NCBI GenBank assembly: GCA_032988195.1
Contig: JANTQE010000007.1
Span: 930,001 to 994,000 of the forward strand
Length of the DNA: 64,000 nt
Direction: 5' to 3'
DNA from: Arachnomyces sp. PD_36
Taxonomy: Eukaryota > Ascomycota > Eurotiomycetes > Onygenales > Arachnomycetaceae
The translations under genes and the position numbers were made by a program. A model generated the notes under the pieces. That model made no database searches. It saw only the letters and a program-made list of their open reading frames with translations, and was not told where the DNA came from. Within the stretch, counting starts at the first letter, position 1; each line of letters opens with the position of its first letter. This document shows, in pieces, positions 1 to 12,628 of the stretch.

Positions 1-1096
1 AAACTTACAAATCGATCGTGACGAAGTTGCTTGTCGAGCAAACTCAAATTCTTAAAATGAATTCTGAGAGTATGACATACAAGATGACTGTTGACAAATT
101 ATTAACGAAAATTAATATAATCTTCAAGAACTATACAGTTTTCTGCAAGAAAAAGTCGATTACAAAGAAAAGTCAGTGAATAATACTCAATGAATATAAT
201 TTCTTTATGAAACACATCATCACTGCGCTTTTTTTCGCGTTTTTTTTTCACTTTGACGAGTTGTTGTTCTTGTTTAGAAAAGATGAACTTTATCATAAAT
301 TAACACTTCGAATTTTAGTTTTTATTGAAGTGATTGAAAAAGTCATAATCGAATGCGTTGCGAAAACAAGTTTTTTTATTCAATTGTTTTCTTTTGATTT
401 TGCTCTTGCTAACTCATTTATTGAGAAACTCATAGTTCGAAAAAAAAAAAAAGTTTTTGAAAAAAGATGAACAAAGTTGAAAAAAATCAAAATCGTTTTT
501 AAAATCACTCAATTTGTTGTTGAGAATGTATCTGTTGTTCATCATTTTTTTAATGATGATGAAATTTCTCTTTTTTCACAATTTGTTACTTTTGACAAGA
601 TCAGAAAAATTTCTCATAAGAAGAAAACGTTTGTTGTTCTTGCTCATCTCGTTACTGTGAATTTTACATTTCGCAAAATTATCATATCTTTCTCTTTTGT
701 TTTGAGAACAAAGTTTTTTTTACGCAAACGTCGTCTTGACGCGAAGAAGATCTCTTTTAATGCAATTTTTTTTAAAAGATTTAAGAAATAATTTTAAAGT
801 TTTTCTCTGTTTTTCTTTTGTTCTGATTTTGCTCTTGATTGTTTTTCGATGATTAAGTGCTTTTTGAGATTTTAATTTTTGTTTTTAGACTCTCAAGATT
901 TATCTCTCTTTTTTTAAAACTCTCAATAAAAGTTATTTTCGCGTTCTTTATCTTGATTTATCATTCTTGTTTATTTCGTACATTTAAAACGTTTCTTGTT
1001 GAGATTACGTTTCAACTCAAATTTTGCTATAACTTTCTGAGCATTTTTTAAATCGTTGACTCTTATTCATCAGTTCTCATCGATGAAATAGCTCTT

Positions 1097-1282
1097 TCAT
1101 TTTATTAAATATTCGTCTTTTTTGCGCATAACGCAATAATTCAGAATTTTCTTAATTTCATACTTCTTTTTTTCATTTACGATATTTGAAAAAGACTTTT
1201 CGTAGTTTTTGTCAGATCTTGAATTGTAATTCTTCAAAAGTGATACATGAAAAATGTTATGTATGCGATAAATCTTTGACAA
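1097..1282 (-). pseudogene. Gypsy integrase C-terminus with chromodomain-like tail (remnant)
   Basis: The minus-strand frame contains IHNIFHVSLLK, the hallmark HxVFHVSLL motif near the C-terminus of Ty3/Gypsy integrases. It is followed by KKYEIKKIL and EYLIK, which resemble the start of a chromodomain (YEVEKIL...YLVKW). The fragment is only about 60 residues and is closed by stops on both sides. It identifies the element as a chromovirus-type Gypsy element and fixes its minus-strand orientation. Confidence 0.75.
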
Positions 1283-3784
1283 TTTTAATTTATACGCTTA
1301 AGTCTCTATTTTGTTCTCTATCGAAAATGATCTTTTATATTTATCATTAAGTTTTTTGCAAGATCTGCGAGTTCTTATGTTTTTTATGAAGAAATAAATC
1401 TTCTTTTCAACGTTGTAGCGTTTTCATTGATTGTTTTTGTCATAATGTTTTGTTTGTTATAAAGTTGTTTGATAATATCTCTTTTTCAGATTTTCGCGCA
1501 TTGTTTTCATCATTTTTACTTTGTTTATTGCAGCGAGTGAATCATTCTCGCGCAAGTTCTTGAGAATAGTTTTTTTGAATTTAAGATTATAACTTATCAA
1601 TAAAATGTACGACATTTTCTTTGTTATTGAATGTTTGAATCAATTGTACGTGATTTTAGCATGATTCAATTATTTTGCTTAGTCATTTTGATGATAATTG
1701 TAATAACATTTTAAATAATGTTTAAATTCTTGATTCTGCATCTCTGTCTGCTTATTTGTTTGTGAATGAAAAATTGTACTAAGCTTACGCGTCATCTTCA
1801 TGTAATAGCAAAGTGAGAATCAGAAATGACTCATAAATAAATTATTTTTATTAAAAACGATGTTCTTTGAAGCTTCATAATGCTTTACGATTCTCTTGAA
1901 AATTATATTCGTCAGCGAGAACGCAGTGATTTTTTTTTAACAAACGAAATATTTGATCATTTTAATGCAACGATCGATCATTATTAACATCGAGTTATAA
2001 ATCTGTTTGCATCTTTTGAAAGATGAGAGATCTGTTATGAAATTCATAAAAATGAATAATCAATGAGTCTTCGCTTGTGAAAGCGATGCGAGACTTTTAT
2101 AAGATTTGTGTCATCTTGTTGTTGATCTTTGATAAGTGCGACAGATTTTTACATATTTTTTCACATTGTCAATGAGATTCTGTCAGTAGTATTTTTATTA
2201 AAGCAATGCAATAGTCTTCGTCACGTTAAAGTATTTCGCAAAAGAATTATCGTGATGAACTTTTAATAACTCTTGTTTTACTGATTAATTTTTTGAAATA
2301 TAGATATTATCTCTTTTTTGAAAAAAATCATTTTCATTTATTGATCATTTTTTGAGCTCTGCGACTTTTTTGTTTTTTTCTTAAATCTTCTTTCGTTGCT
2401 CGTGCGCGAAAAAATTCTGTTTTTGAATTCGCAAGATCAATTCAAAAAGACTTTCAAAAAACTCAAAATATGCAGTTTCGTTTGTGATTATTCTTGTGAT
2501 TCACAGACATAACATGTGACGCGTTAACTCATTTATGTCAATCATTCTTAAAGATAACAAATTTGAACGAAGTTCAATAAATGAGATTTTCATTGCTTTC
2601 TGCTTAAAAATTCATTTTTCTTGTGAATTGTCAGTCTGAGACTGCGCGTCTTTTACTCGTGTTTTTTGAAAATTTGAAATAGCTTTATCTAGCTTTCGCT
2701 GAAAAGTATAAATAAAAATACGTTGATTTTTCACTGTTAAAACTCTTTCATATTTTAACTTTTTGTCAAATGTGAGCAAATTTTCTTTTTTATTTTTTTC
2801 ATAATAATCGAGTTTTCGCGATGAATTATCTACAAAATTTTTTTTTTCTGAGTAATGAGTAATGATAAAATCATATTCAAAAAAAAGCTTTATTCATTGA
2901 ATTTATTTTTTGTTAATGATTTTGTGAGCATTGAACATAAAATTACAAAGATTATTGTGATTGATTAACACTTTGATAAAATGTATTGCATTTTCAAGAT
3001 AATGTCGTTAATGAATGAAAACTTTTACAATAATTAACATTTCTTGATTTGAAGTTTCATAATTTCTTTTCACGTCATTGAACTTGAAAAAAAAGAATGT
3101 TATAAAATGTTATTAAAAGTCATTGTCATTCTCATCATTTTATTATTGAGAGATGATGCATTCTGCAATGAATTTCGAGACATCGATTTCAAGTTTGATA
3201 AGTTTTAAGAAATCGAAGTGTCTGAGAAGAGAATTCTTTGTGAACGCAATTTTGAATTTTTCAAACGCTTTCTATGCTTTTTGCGTAAATTTAAAAAAAT
3301 CACTTTTCTTTTTGTTCTAACTATTCTTTAACAGATTCGTGATGAAAACTGTGATGATGAAGTATAATCAAATAAATTTATAATAAAAATTTGTGAAACT
3401 CAAAAACACTTGAATATCATGAAAATTTTAAGAAACAGATCATTTTAGCACTGTTGTAACTTTTTTTGATTTCATTTTGACACTCTCGATATTCACGATA
3501 AAATTTAAAAACTTAACAGAAATGATATAAAAGTAGCATTTAAATAACTTTGTATACAAATTGAACTTTCGCAATTGATTCATCACTCTTTTAACATGAT
3601 TTCAATGTTTTTTTTCATTCTTCAAGAAAATTAAAATGTCGTTTAGATATATCACGTAATTAACATTTAACAAATTTGTCAAAGCTCGATTGATATAAGT
3701 TTGAAAAATTGCAAAAACGTTAGCGAGATCAAAGAGCATAATAACATATTCAAAATTTTCATATTGAATTTTGAACGAGATCTT

Positions 3785-3985
3785 TCACTTATCGCTCTTT
3801 TTTATGCGAATGCGATGATAAACATTTTTGAAATTTATTTTTGAGTAAATCTTCGCTTTCTGAAATTGATCAAGCATTTCATTGACAAGAGATAAAAAAT
3901 AACGATTTTTTTTTATTATAACGTTCAATTCACGATAGTCAACACAGAAACATAAGCTTTTATTTGATTTTGACACGAATAACAC
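3785..3985 (-). pseudogene. Gypsy reverse transcriptase fragment
   Basis: The frame contains CVDYRELN, KNRY, AKIYSKINF and YHRIRI. These match the N-terminal palm region of Ty3/Gypsy reverse transcriptases (VDYRxLN, KNRYPLP, FSKIDL, YHQIRI). Replacements such as Pro to Ser or Phe and Asp to Asn are those expected from C-to-T and G-to-A mutation. The frame ends after 66 codons at a stop. Confidence 0.85.
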
Positions 3986-4570
3986 TGACGCTTTTGTAAA
4001 GTTATAAGTGAGTCAAATTCACTCTTACTGCAACATATTCTTCAGATATTCGCGCAAGATCTTAAGCTTTTTCTCAAAAAGATTATAAATTGACATGTGT
4101 GACGATTGTTTTCTTTCTTTCAACTCAATCGCGTGAGTAACGAGATCGATGAAAGATAAACGTTTCATCGAATTCATGAAAAAAACATTCTTGTACTTTT
4201 GTAATTTTAATGAAAGAGTTTTTTTATCACTTGCAAATTACTGATGTATAACAAAGATTTGTTTCTCACTTTTACGCATCGCTCAAAAAAAGCGTTCAGA
4301 ATTTTGCAGCTTGATGAAAGAGTTCTGATAAAAGTAACGTCATTTTTTGAAAATTTAATCGATGTTGAAATTAACATTTTTCAATTATTCGATGTTTAAT
4401 ATGAGTTCTGATTTCTTATTCTCAATGTCAATTGCGACGAAGATGTGCTTTTGCGATCGTTTCTCATTTTTGTTATTTTTTATTTTGATTTGCGTGATGT
4501 ACATGTTATACAAAGTAGCACGCTGATCATTCATATATTTAATGATTTCGAGAGATGAGTCTGATTAATT

Positions 4571-5025
4571 TTAATTCAAAGTCTTCACTAACATTTGAGA
4601 AATGAAATTGTTGTCAATAGCAAAGTTCATTAATTCTTTCTTTACGAAACTTTGTTTCAATGAAGTGTCAACGTTAACGTCGAAAATAATGCTTTTGATT
4701 CGTTCGCGAATTCTTGTTGTTTTTAACTTGAGAGCGACATTCTTTAAAAACATAAAATTTAGCTTTTTCTCATTTGTGTTCGTCTGCGCGTGACAGTTCT
4801 TAATTATGTAATTCGTTCGTTTATATCTCAAACATAGATTGTTGTTTTTTCGACGAGCATATTTCTTGTTAAAAAGTGTGCGTTGATCTTGAGACTTCTT
4901 ATTCGTATCTGCGTTGTTGCGTTGATTATTGAACGAACTTTTAAACTTGAAATGCTCTCTTTTGTTTCAATTTTCGAGCTTTCGTTCATTTTGAAAAGAC
5001 TTTGATGAGCTTTTTCAATTAACAC
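4571..5025 (-). pseudogene. Gypsy gag zinc knuckle and protease start (remnant)
   Basis: Two adjacent minus-strand frames cover this stretch. The first (4,828-5,025) is a basic, gag-like segment. The second (4,571-4,831) begins with RYKRTNYIIKNC, which fits a CCHC zinc knuckle whose second Cys and His have both become Tyr. It ends with a stretch resembling the retropepsin active-site region (DSGAxxNFIS reduced to IDNNFIS). These changes are single C-to-T or G-to-A transitions. The assignment rests on motif position and order within the element. Confidence 0.5.
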
Positions 5026-5988
5026 TTTTCAATCTTTCGACTTTCGAGACTCACTTTAATAATGTTTTAAAAAATTTTTGTAATTTTAACAACTCAATCT
5101 TGAGTTCTGACAATATCTTGTTAATCAGAGACTTGATGATGTGATTTTTAAAAAGAGTTTTTTTCATATCATTAATCAATTTCTGCATATAATTATAGAA
5201 ACTTTAAATGTTTTGATTTGATCTCTGATAAATCTCGTCAAATTTGATGACGATATTCTGACTTTTTTTAATTAAGTGCTCAATCTTGTTCTTGCATCAG
5301 TTGAAAAGCTTTGAGATTGTGTCAAATATATCATTGCTCGCGTTTATTTTATCACATCATATGATTATGATCTGTTCTTTAAAAAAACTGATTACTCATT
5401 TAACATTTTTTTTCGTGAACATGAAGCTTTTATTGACATTCAATATCTCTTTTAACTCATTAAATTAGTTTTGACACTCGCTTAAGATCTTGTCATAATA
5501 TCTCGAAAATTTGAACGATTTTCACATAATGATTGATCAATGAGTTAATGTTTGCTGAGCAATCAAAAAGTGATCATCAATTATAAAAAGCAATAAAAGT
5601 TCTTGTTTGATGTGACGAGCATTTTTCTTCTCACGCTTCATCTTTTCTTATAATTTGTAAAAATGAGTTTTCTCTCTAGTAATACGTAAACGTTCTTTCA
5701 TTTGTTGAATTTCTTGTGCACGATTCATTCTTTTGAGAGATTTATCTTTGAAATCTTGATTAAATGTTTTTGAAGTAAATTGACGTTGTTTTTTAAAATC
5801 GAAAGTATTTTGTTTCTGATTTTCGACGTTGTTGTCATCAACGAGTTATTTGTTTTTAATTTCGTTGTTGTGCGAGAGCTGATAATCAAGATCGTTTTCA
5901 CTCTCGTCGTTGAATTGATTTTGAGAACGTTCTTGTTATGAAGTCATTGCGATAGTTACTCAAAATTATCATTAAAAAGTGTTCAGAA

Positions 5989-6742
5989 TGTTAAAAATCT
6001 AAGTCTCAAAAGTAAAAATATATATATAAGAATGATAGACAGAAGTAAATATGTGTATGACTTAATAATGATTAATATGACAAGAGCAAAAAATAAATCT
6101 CACAAAAATATAAGTTCGTGTTGCGAAAGCAAAAATAAATCTCACAAAAGCTTTGAGTTGATATAATTTAGTGATGAAATGATATTTCGTGATAAAAAAA
6201 TAATGCAAAATACGACTTAGAAATATATAAGATTAAACGCTGACTCTCAAAATATCTGAAAGCTCGCGTTTCTTTTGAAGATTTTTTCATTCGTCAAACT
6301 CTTTTAAAAAAAGATCGCAAAAAATAGCATTTTTTTTGCGATGATTAATAGAGTTCTTTTTTAAAGTTAGATGCATAGTGAGTGTGAGTTTTTTTTAACA
6401 AAAGCTTTTTACTTTTGAACATAGTCGAGTTCTTTTACGTGAAAGCTAATATTTTTTCGTCATGATTGAGTATTCTTGTGTGAGAGTTAAACTCTCTCAG
6501 CATGATCAAGCAATTTTGTGTGAAAATTCTCATTTCTTAACATAATTACGCTTTCTCTCGCGAGTGAACATTTTTTTTAAAGATGTTTATGCGAGATCAA
6601 CGCTCTTGTTTTTTCAATATTTTTGACGTGCTCTCGTGATATAAATATCTTTTCTGAATATGCTCATGCGAAAGCAACGCTTTTGTTCTTTCAATACTTC
6701 TGATATGCTCTTGCTATGACTTACGTATGTTGTTTTCTAACA
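5989..6742 (+). repeat. LTR copy A (754 bp)
   Basis: The copy starts TGTTA and ends TAACA, the inverted terminal pentanucleotides of an LTR. It aligns along its length with copy B (14,857-15,680) in the same orientation, with the same ends. Almost all differences are C/T or G/A transitions, and copy A carries more T/A states, so it is the more heavily mutated. About 15 bp past its right end is a stretch similar to a Gypsy primer-binding site (TGATATCAATGC, plausibly from TGGTATCAG-type sequence). A plus-strand gag begins about 110 bp downstream. It is therefore most likely the 5' LTR of the plus-strand element. Confidence 0.85.
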
Positions 6743-6852
6743 TTAACTCACAAATTGATATCAATGCGAACAAGATTTTGATGATTATCTCATTTTTAAA
6801 AAAATCAGCGTTGATTTGAGCTCAATCATATTTGAGATCATAATATAATTAC

Positions 6853-7446
6853 GATGACAAGAACATCATCACGCTCAAAATGAAACGAGAGAATTGCATT
6901 AAAAATTTCAACAAATTCAAACAGACAATGAAAAATGCATTTGAACATATGAACAAGAAACTTGCAGCAGCACAACAAATTCAACAACTCAAACAAACTA
7001 AATCGACAATGACTTATGTATTAAAATTTCAACGTGTTTTAATAGTGTTGAAATGAGATGATGAAGCATTAACAGACACGCTATATTGAGAATTCAAAAA
7101 TGAGATCAAGAACGATATCGCACGAATTGATTTCAAATCAAATATTTTTGCAAAAATGACACGAAATGATATACGCATCAACAATCAATTTTACGAGCGA
7201 CGCATGAAACGAAAAAATCGCAACTATATCAAATATACGAGCAAAAGTAAATCATTTAAAAGAAAGAAATCACATAATCTCTATGAATTGATGTCAATGA
7301 AATTAGACGCATTTCAGAAATTTAACGACAAAGAAAAGCAACAACGACGAAACAAGAATCAATGTTTTTATTGTGAAAAAGAAAATCACTACGCAAGAAA
7401 TTGTAAAAAAAAATCGCAGAACAAAGAACAGTCAAGAAAACTTTAA
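6853..7446 (+). pseudogene. Gypsy gag with intact-looking CCHC zinc knuckle
   Basis: A gag-like frame begins with an ATG at 6,853 and is interrupted by stops. Its last open part (7,156-7,446) is highly basic and contains CFYCEKENHYARNC, a complete C-x2-C-x4-H-x4-C zinc knuckle of the kind that packages retrotransposon RNA. Survival of all four metal ligands in otherwise ruined sequence is probably chance, since ligand codons such as TGT and CAC are partly protected from C-to-T damage. The position directly downstream of LTR A supports gag. Confidence 0.75.
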
Positions 7447-8352
7447 GCGACTTAAGAACATGTAAAGACGCAAAGAGCAAGAGAAGAATATGATACAACA
7501 AACATATCTAAACTCAAAGTCACGAAAAAGATACACGATAAATGAAACAACTACGAGAAAGTAATGAGACAAAAACAAGTTGAAGTGAATCAGACGATCA
7601 TTCAGAAAATGCGAAAATCATTAATCAATTAAAAAGCTCAAAAATTTATGAAAATCTTCAAGATGAAGCTTCAGCAATAACTACGAAAAAATCATACAAA
7701 GAAATAAAAATGAATTCATGAAAAACATCAGAAGATGACATGAGAAAAATGTGAGCAAAAAATGAAAACATGTCTTATAAAAAAAACAATGAGATTATTC
7801 AATTACTTTTTAACACTCATCACATGTGAGCATCACGACAAAAAGAAAAAAGAAAAAATTAAAAACAAAAGACATTCACGACATAAAAAATATTCTTTGT
7901 TTGAATGCAGCTGTTCAAGACACGAGACAATACAAAAACAATGAATAAAACAATCAGAAATCGACATAACTCATTTAAAACACAAGTTACAAAAAAAATG
8001 CAAGATTAAAGAGTGCACGATGTGTATCAATCTCGAAAATCTGAATACAAAAAAATTTTCGAATTTGTAAAATTTAACGAACATCGATTATTCACATCAT
8101 TCATGAATTCATTGATCGTTTTGTTATACGAATCAATACTCAATTCATTTGAACGAAAAGAATAACGAATATTTCTCATGAACATTTAAACGATTGAGAA
8201 TCGCAACACGAGTGACGTGAAAATGTTTTATGTGCAAATATGAGAATAATGAAAAATGATCACAATGTCAAGAATTCGCAATAATAAAAAAAGAATTATG
8301 CGAGCTATCATCACTTCAAAACTCGAACGAGCTCGAAAAAAGAGCAAATGAG

Positions 8353-8610
8353 TTGCAACAAAGAATTAAAGAAAAGCGAGAAGTGCTTGAAATTCTTAAA
8401 GAAACAATTCAAGACACAATTGAGAAACTAATAAAAATAATATCTCAATTGACGAACGATATATCAGCAAAACAGCAAAACGCTTTTGCAAAAATTTTGA
8501 ATAAACTGAACATACATAACGAAACAAAAAGTGATTCAACGATAAAAATCAAAAAGATTCAGATCGAAATCACTCGATTGAAAACTCAGAGAAAAAATCA
8601 AATCAATTAA
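8353..8610 (+). pseudogene. Unidentified coiled-coil-like frame inside the Gypsy element
   Basis: An 85-codon frame rich in Lys, Glu, Gln, Ile and Leu with a heptad-like pattern lies between the gag zinc knuckle and the reverse transcriptase. A similar lysine/glutamate-rich frame follows at 9,027-9,245. I do not recognise a domain. They may be parts of an extended gag or gag-pol linker, or insertions of another element. Neither should be treated as a functional gene. Confidence 0.3.
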
Positions 8611-9439
8611 AATTGAAAGCTCAGAGTTGACAAAAGTAAGAGTCGATGATAACTGCAAACTCAAATGAGATGAGTCTGCAGTTGATCGTGAATATAGAAA
8701 ACAATCGCACAACTGTCTTGTTAAATTCAAACACAATTGAAAACTTTATAAACTCACGATTTGCAAGAAAACGAAGAATACGCTATCTACGACAAAAGCG
8801 AGCGTATAATTTATAATCGTTAGAAAATGAATTGATCATATTAAAAGTACAACACGAAACGAGACTGATACGAATGACTCTTGAAAAGCATACGAAAGAG
8901 ATTGACTTCGACGTAACACAACTAAAGAAATACAATTTGATTTTGAGAAAACTCTGATTAACGAAGCACAACTTGATTATAAATTGAGTAAAGAACGAAC
9001 TGCAGCACTGAAAATGTGACTATTTTTTGAAACTCAAAGTTCTGAAATCGCGCAAAGTCACAATGCAAAAGCAAATCAGAGACTTAACTACGAACAAGAA
9101 AATTCGAACAACAGAACGAAAGATATCTACAGAAGACTTGAAACAAAGACGATTGATTAAAACAAAGAAATCAGAGAATCTTCAAGCGAAGATTGTAACA
9201 CAAAAAGAAAAGAAATTCAGAGAATTAATGCTCGAGAAATATTGAGATTACAAGAAACTATTCACAGAAAAAGAAAGAATGCAGAATTTATCATCACACA
9301 AGTCATGAAATCACGAAATAAATCTACAAAAAGAAAAAAAATCACAGTATATGTTAACGTACAGATTTACGAAAAAACAACTTGAACAACTATGAAAATA
9401 TATCGATGACAATTTACAAAAAAAATGAATACAATCATC

Positions 9440-10616
9440 GAAATTCTCAGCAGAATATTCTATTCTATATATGTCAAAGAAGAACGAAAGTGATTAATTG
9501 TGTGTGAACTATCAACAATTGAACGCTATTATAAAGAAAAATCGATATTCATTATCTCTAATTGAGAAGATACAGAACAAGTTCAGAGAAGTTATTTAAT
9601 TTTCAACTTTGAACGTACGAGATGAATATCACAAAATACGCATCAAGAAAGATCACGAATAAAAAACAGTCTTTAAAACGTGATTCAAATTATATAAGTA
9701 TTTGATCATGTCTTTCGAATTGATTAATGCGTCAGCAACTTTTCAAAAAATAATTAACGACGCACTTTACAAGTATTTTGACAATTTTGTTATAACATAT
9801 CTCGACGATATTCTCATATTTATCAAAAAAGATCGAAACGATCACATTTAAAAAGTTAGAAAGATTCTTGACAAATTACAGAAAAATGACTTATTTTTAA
9901 AGCTCAAAAAATGTGAATTCTTTAAAAAGAAAGTTCTATTTCTCGAACACATTATATCGACGAAAGAAATACGAATGAACTCAAACAAAATCAAAGCGAT
10001 AAGAGATTGATTAACGTCACAGAATGTTAGAGATATACAATCATTTCATAAGTTAGTCAATTACTATCGACAGTATATTATGAGATTCTCAGACGAAGTA
10101 CGATCACTGATGAAGCTATTCAAGAAAAATATGTAATTTGAATGAATTTCACGACAACAAAAAGCATTCGACAAGATTAAGAAATTGTTCAAGAATAACG
10201 ACATGCGACAGCATTTTGATTCAGAAAAATTAAGCACAATTGACATTGACGTCTCGAAATGTGCTATCAGTGAGCGACTGCAACAATTAAAATTTGATAA
10301 AAAACTGCGACTCGTAACGTGTTACACAAAAACAATAACATTAGTTAAACAAAACTATGACATTCATGATCAAGAGCTACTAACAATAGTATGTACTTTA
10401 AAAAAGTGAAAAATTGAATTACTAAAAATTAAATATCGAGTCACGATGATGTCAGATTATCACAATTTACAATATTTCACAATAATCAAGAAATTGACAC
10501 GATGACAAACAAAATGATGAAAAACTCTTTCAATCTACGATTTCACGATAAAGCATGTCAAAAAAAAAGAGAATGCTTGAGCAAATGCATTAAACAGACA
10601 ATCAAATTTAATGATT
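9440..10616 (+). pseudogene. Gypsy reverse transcriptase and RNase H (multiple stops)
   Basis: One plus-strand frame reads through several stops and shows CVNYQQLNAIIKKNRY, YHKIRIKK, SFELINASATFQ, VITYLDDILIF, LKLKKCEFF, INYYRQYI-like and RNase H motifs (IDIDVSKCAI, VKQNYDIHDQELLTIV). The polymerase YxDD box (YLDD, about 9,797-9,808) is preserved. The order and spacing are those of Ty3/Gypsy pol. Many Trp codons are now stops and many Pro are Ser or Leu, the expected result of G-to-A and C-to-T change. It cannot encode a working enzyme. Confidence 0.9.
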
Positions 10617-10929
10617 AAATAAAAAAAGTCACGAACGCTTTTCAAACAAAATCATCAAACAAAGAATATGATGTTGAAAAGATAATTTTTGAAAGTTATT
10701 TGAGTTGTCACATCGAAGAATCTCTTACAGAAAGAAATCATCAAAGAAACAAGAACAAATAGTCAAACAAAACAGCTACGACAGCATGACAATGTCAAAA
10801 AATGAAATGACGTCATAAAATATCACGAATTGATATATGTTTTCAAAATGTTACGACAAAAAATGATGCAATAAAAACATGATGTAATTATTTCTGAATA
10901 TTTTGAAATCAACAAAATCATGAGACGAC

Positions 10930-12024
10930 TTACGAAAAATTACTACTGATTAAAAATGTGAGCGAACGTTAGAATTTACATTCAAAAATGCGAAATGTGT
11001 CAGCGAAACAAGACAAAATGACATAAATTTTACAAAACACTGCAATCAATATCACAATCACGCAAATCATGAGAATCAATTGCAATGAATTTTATCATCA
11101 AGTTATCGAAATTCAAAGACTCACAGACAGATATAAAATACGACTTTATATTTACAATCACGAAAAGAATGACAAAGTATGTCTACTTTATATCATTTAT
11201 AAAAGTTACAAATGCATCAAATACGACATATGTTATTCTTAAAATGATCATCGCGAATCACGAATTATTTAAAGAATGAATCACGAATAGAGACACGAAG
11301 TTCATGAATCATTTTTGAATTACACTCATGAAGAAGTTAAAAGTTCATTGAAAAATATTTACGACTTATCACTCACAAACGAATGAGCAAGTGAAATGAT
11401 TAAATCAAATAATGAAATAATATCTACGACACTATCTTAACTACGAACAGAATAACTGAGTATCATTGTTATCATTAGCACAAATTGCATACAACAGTGC
11501 AAAAAACGCAATTACGAGCTTTACATCATACTTCGCAAATTACGAAAAAGAATCAGAGATGTAAAAACAAGTTTTCGAGATTACTGTCAAAAAACATGCA
11601 GCAGAGATTTTAATGAACAAATTACACAAATTTCACGACAATTTTTGAAAAAATATTGAGTTTCTTCACTCACGAATGAAGCACTATTACAATATCAAAC
11701 GTCAGAAGACATCTAAGTTTAAAAAAGAAAAAAAAATGTTTCTTTTACGACGAAAACATCAAAATTAAAAAATCGAGCGAAAAACTGAATCACAAAAAAT
11801 TGAAATCATTCAAAATTTCGAAAATTGTTGAAAGCGTTAACTACAAACTTCAGTTATTTAAGAAAATGCGAATTCACTCAGTCTTTCATGTCTCATTATT
11901 GAAAAAAGCAAATCAGAACGTTAAACAAACACGAATTGAAATCAAATCGAAAAAAAAATATGAGATCGAAGAAATTCTAAAAAAGACGTTAATAAAAAAA
12001 AAAGATCATTATTTGATAAAATAA
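10930..12024 (+). pseudogene. Gypsy integrase with chromodomain-like tail (multiple stops)
   Basis: The region shows the integrase zinc-binding remnant (IQKCEMCQRNKT-like, about 10,980), the catalytic-core start MNFIIKLSK (equivalent to the common MDFITGLP) followed by TKRMTKYVYFI, and at 11,800-12,024 IHSVFHVSLLKK and KKYEIEEILKK...YLIK. The last stretch fits the chromodomain of chromoviral integrases. Stops interrupt the core. The domain order is continuous with the upstream reverse transcriptase, so these belong to one element. Confidence 0.85.
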
Positions 12025-12418
12025 AAAGATTACTCTATCTCAGAAAACACATAAGAATTTATGAAACATTTGAAGAACTCGCAAAAAACGATTCAATGAT
12101 TTCATCAATAAAGAATTGATTGAGAAAATCAAGCTAAGAATCAAAGAGAACAGAAAGATTGTCGTCAATTGTAACAAGAAGTCGTTTGATTTTACATTTT
12201 TGCACAATTTGCGTCTCACGTTGTTTGTTTTTCTTTTTTTTCAGTTTCTTCAGTTTCTTGAGAGAGTCAACGTCAAATTGAAAAAACTTGTTGATGCGCT
12301 TCTTGAAAAATTTCTTTTAATGATTGAGACAATTGAGATGAGCAAAAGCTGCTGTCACTTCATTACGAACGCAACGTTGATCGAACTTTAATTTTTTTTG
12401 AGCACAATACAATTTGTT

Positions 12419-12628
12419 TCAATCAAAATGAGAGATATTGATGTCAGCGACATAACAACAATCAAGATAAATACATTTGTTACAACAATTTGATTTTTCA
12501 AATTTTATGCATTGTTTTTGATTTTGAGCACAACGAAAACACGAGAAAGTCATAATAAAATTTAAACAATTGATGTCAAACGTTAGTTCGTTTTTGTGAG
12601 TAATGAAATCAGAGAAACGACGAGTCAT
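12419..12628 (-). pseudogene. Antisense Cys-rich ORF downstream of the Gypsy integrase
   Basis: This 69-codon minus-strand frame lies opposite the 3' part of the plus-strand Gypsy element. It contains CFRCAQNQKQC followed by CCNKCIYLDCC, a Cys pattern loosely like small zinc-binding modules. It stays open despite the surrounding damage. From memory, short Cys-rich antisense frames accompany some fungal Gypsy elements, but I cannot verify a family here. Function is unknown. Confidence 0.4.

Larger units (their letters stand above)
1..5988 (-). mobile_element. Degenerate Ty3/Gypsy retrotransposon, minus strand
   Basis: Fragments on the minus strand occur in the Gypsy order: a possible gag start near 5,950, a gag zinc-knuckle remnant running into a retropepsin-like stretch (4,571-4,831), reverse transcriptase (3,785-3,985) and an integrase tail with chromodomain-like residues (1,097-1,282). 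No frame is intact. No LTR was recognised at the left, so the 3' end may lie outside the window or in the unassigned first kilobase. On the right, the possible gag start lies only about 40 bp from the LTR at 5,989, but that LTR appears to belong to the neighbouring plus-strand element. How the two elements join is therefore unresolved. Confidence 0.7.

Noticed and set aside
207..791. Two plus-strand ORFs of 87 and 104 codons at the left end
   Set aside because: They are low-complexity Phe/Lys-rich frames in the hypermutated block with no domain, probably the complement of decayed element sequence.
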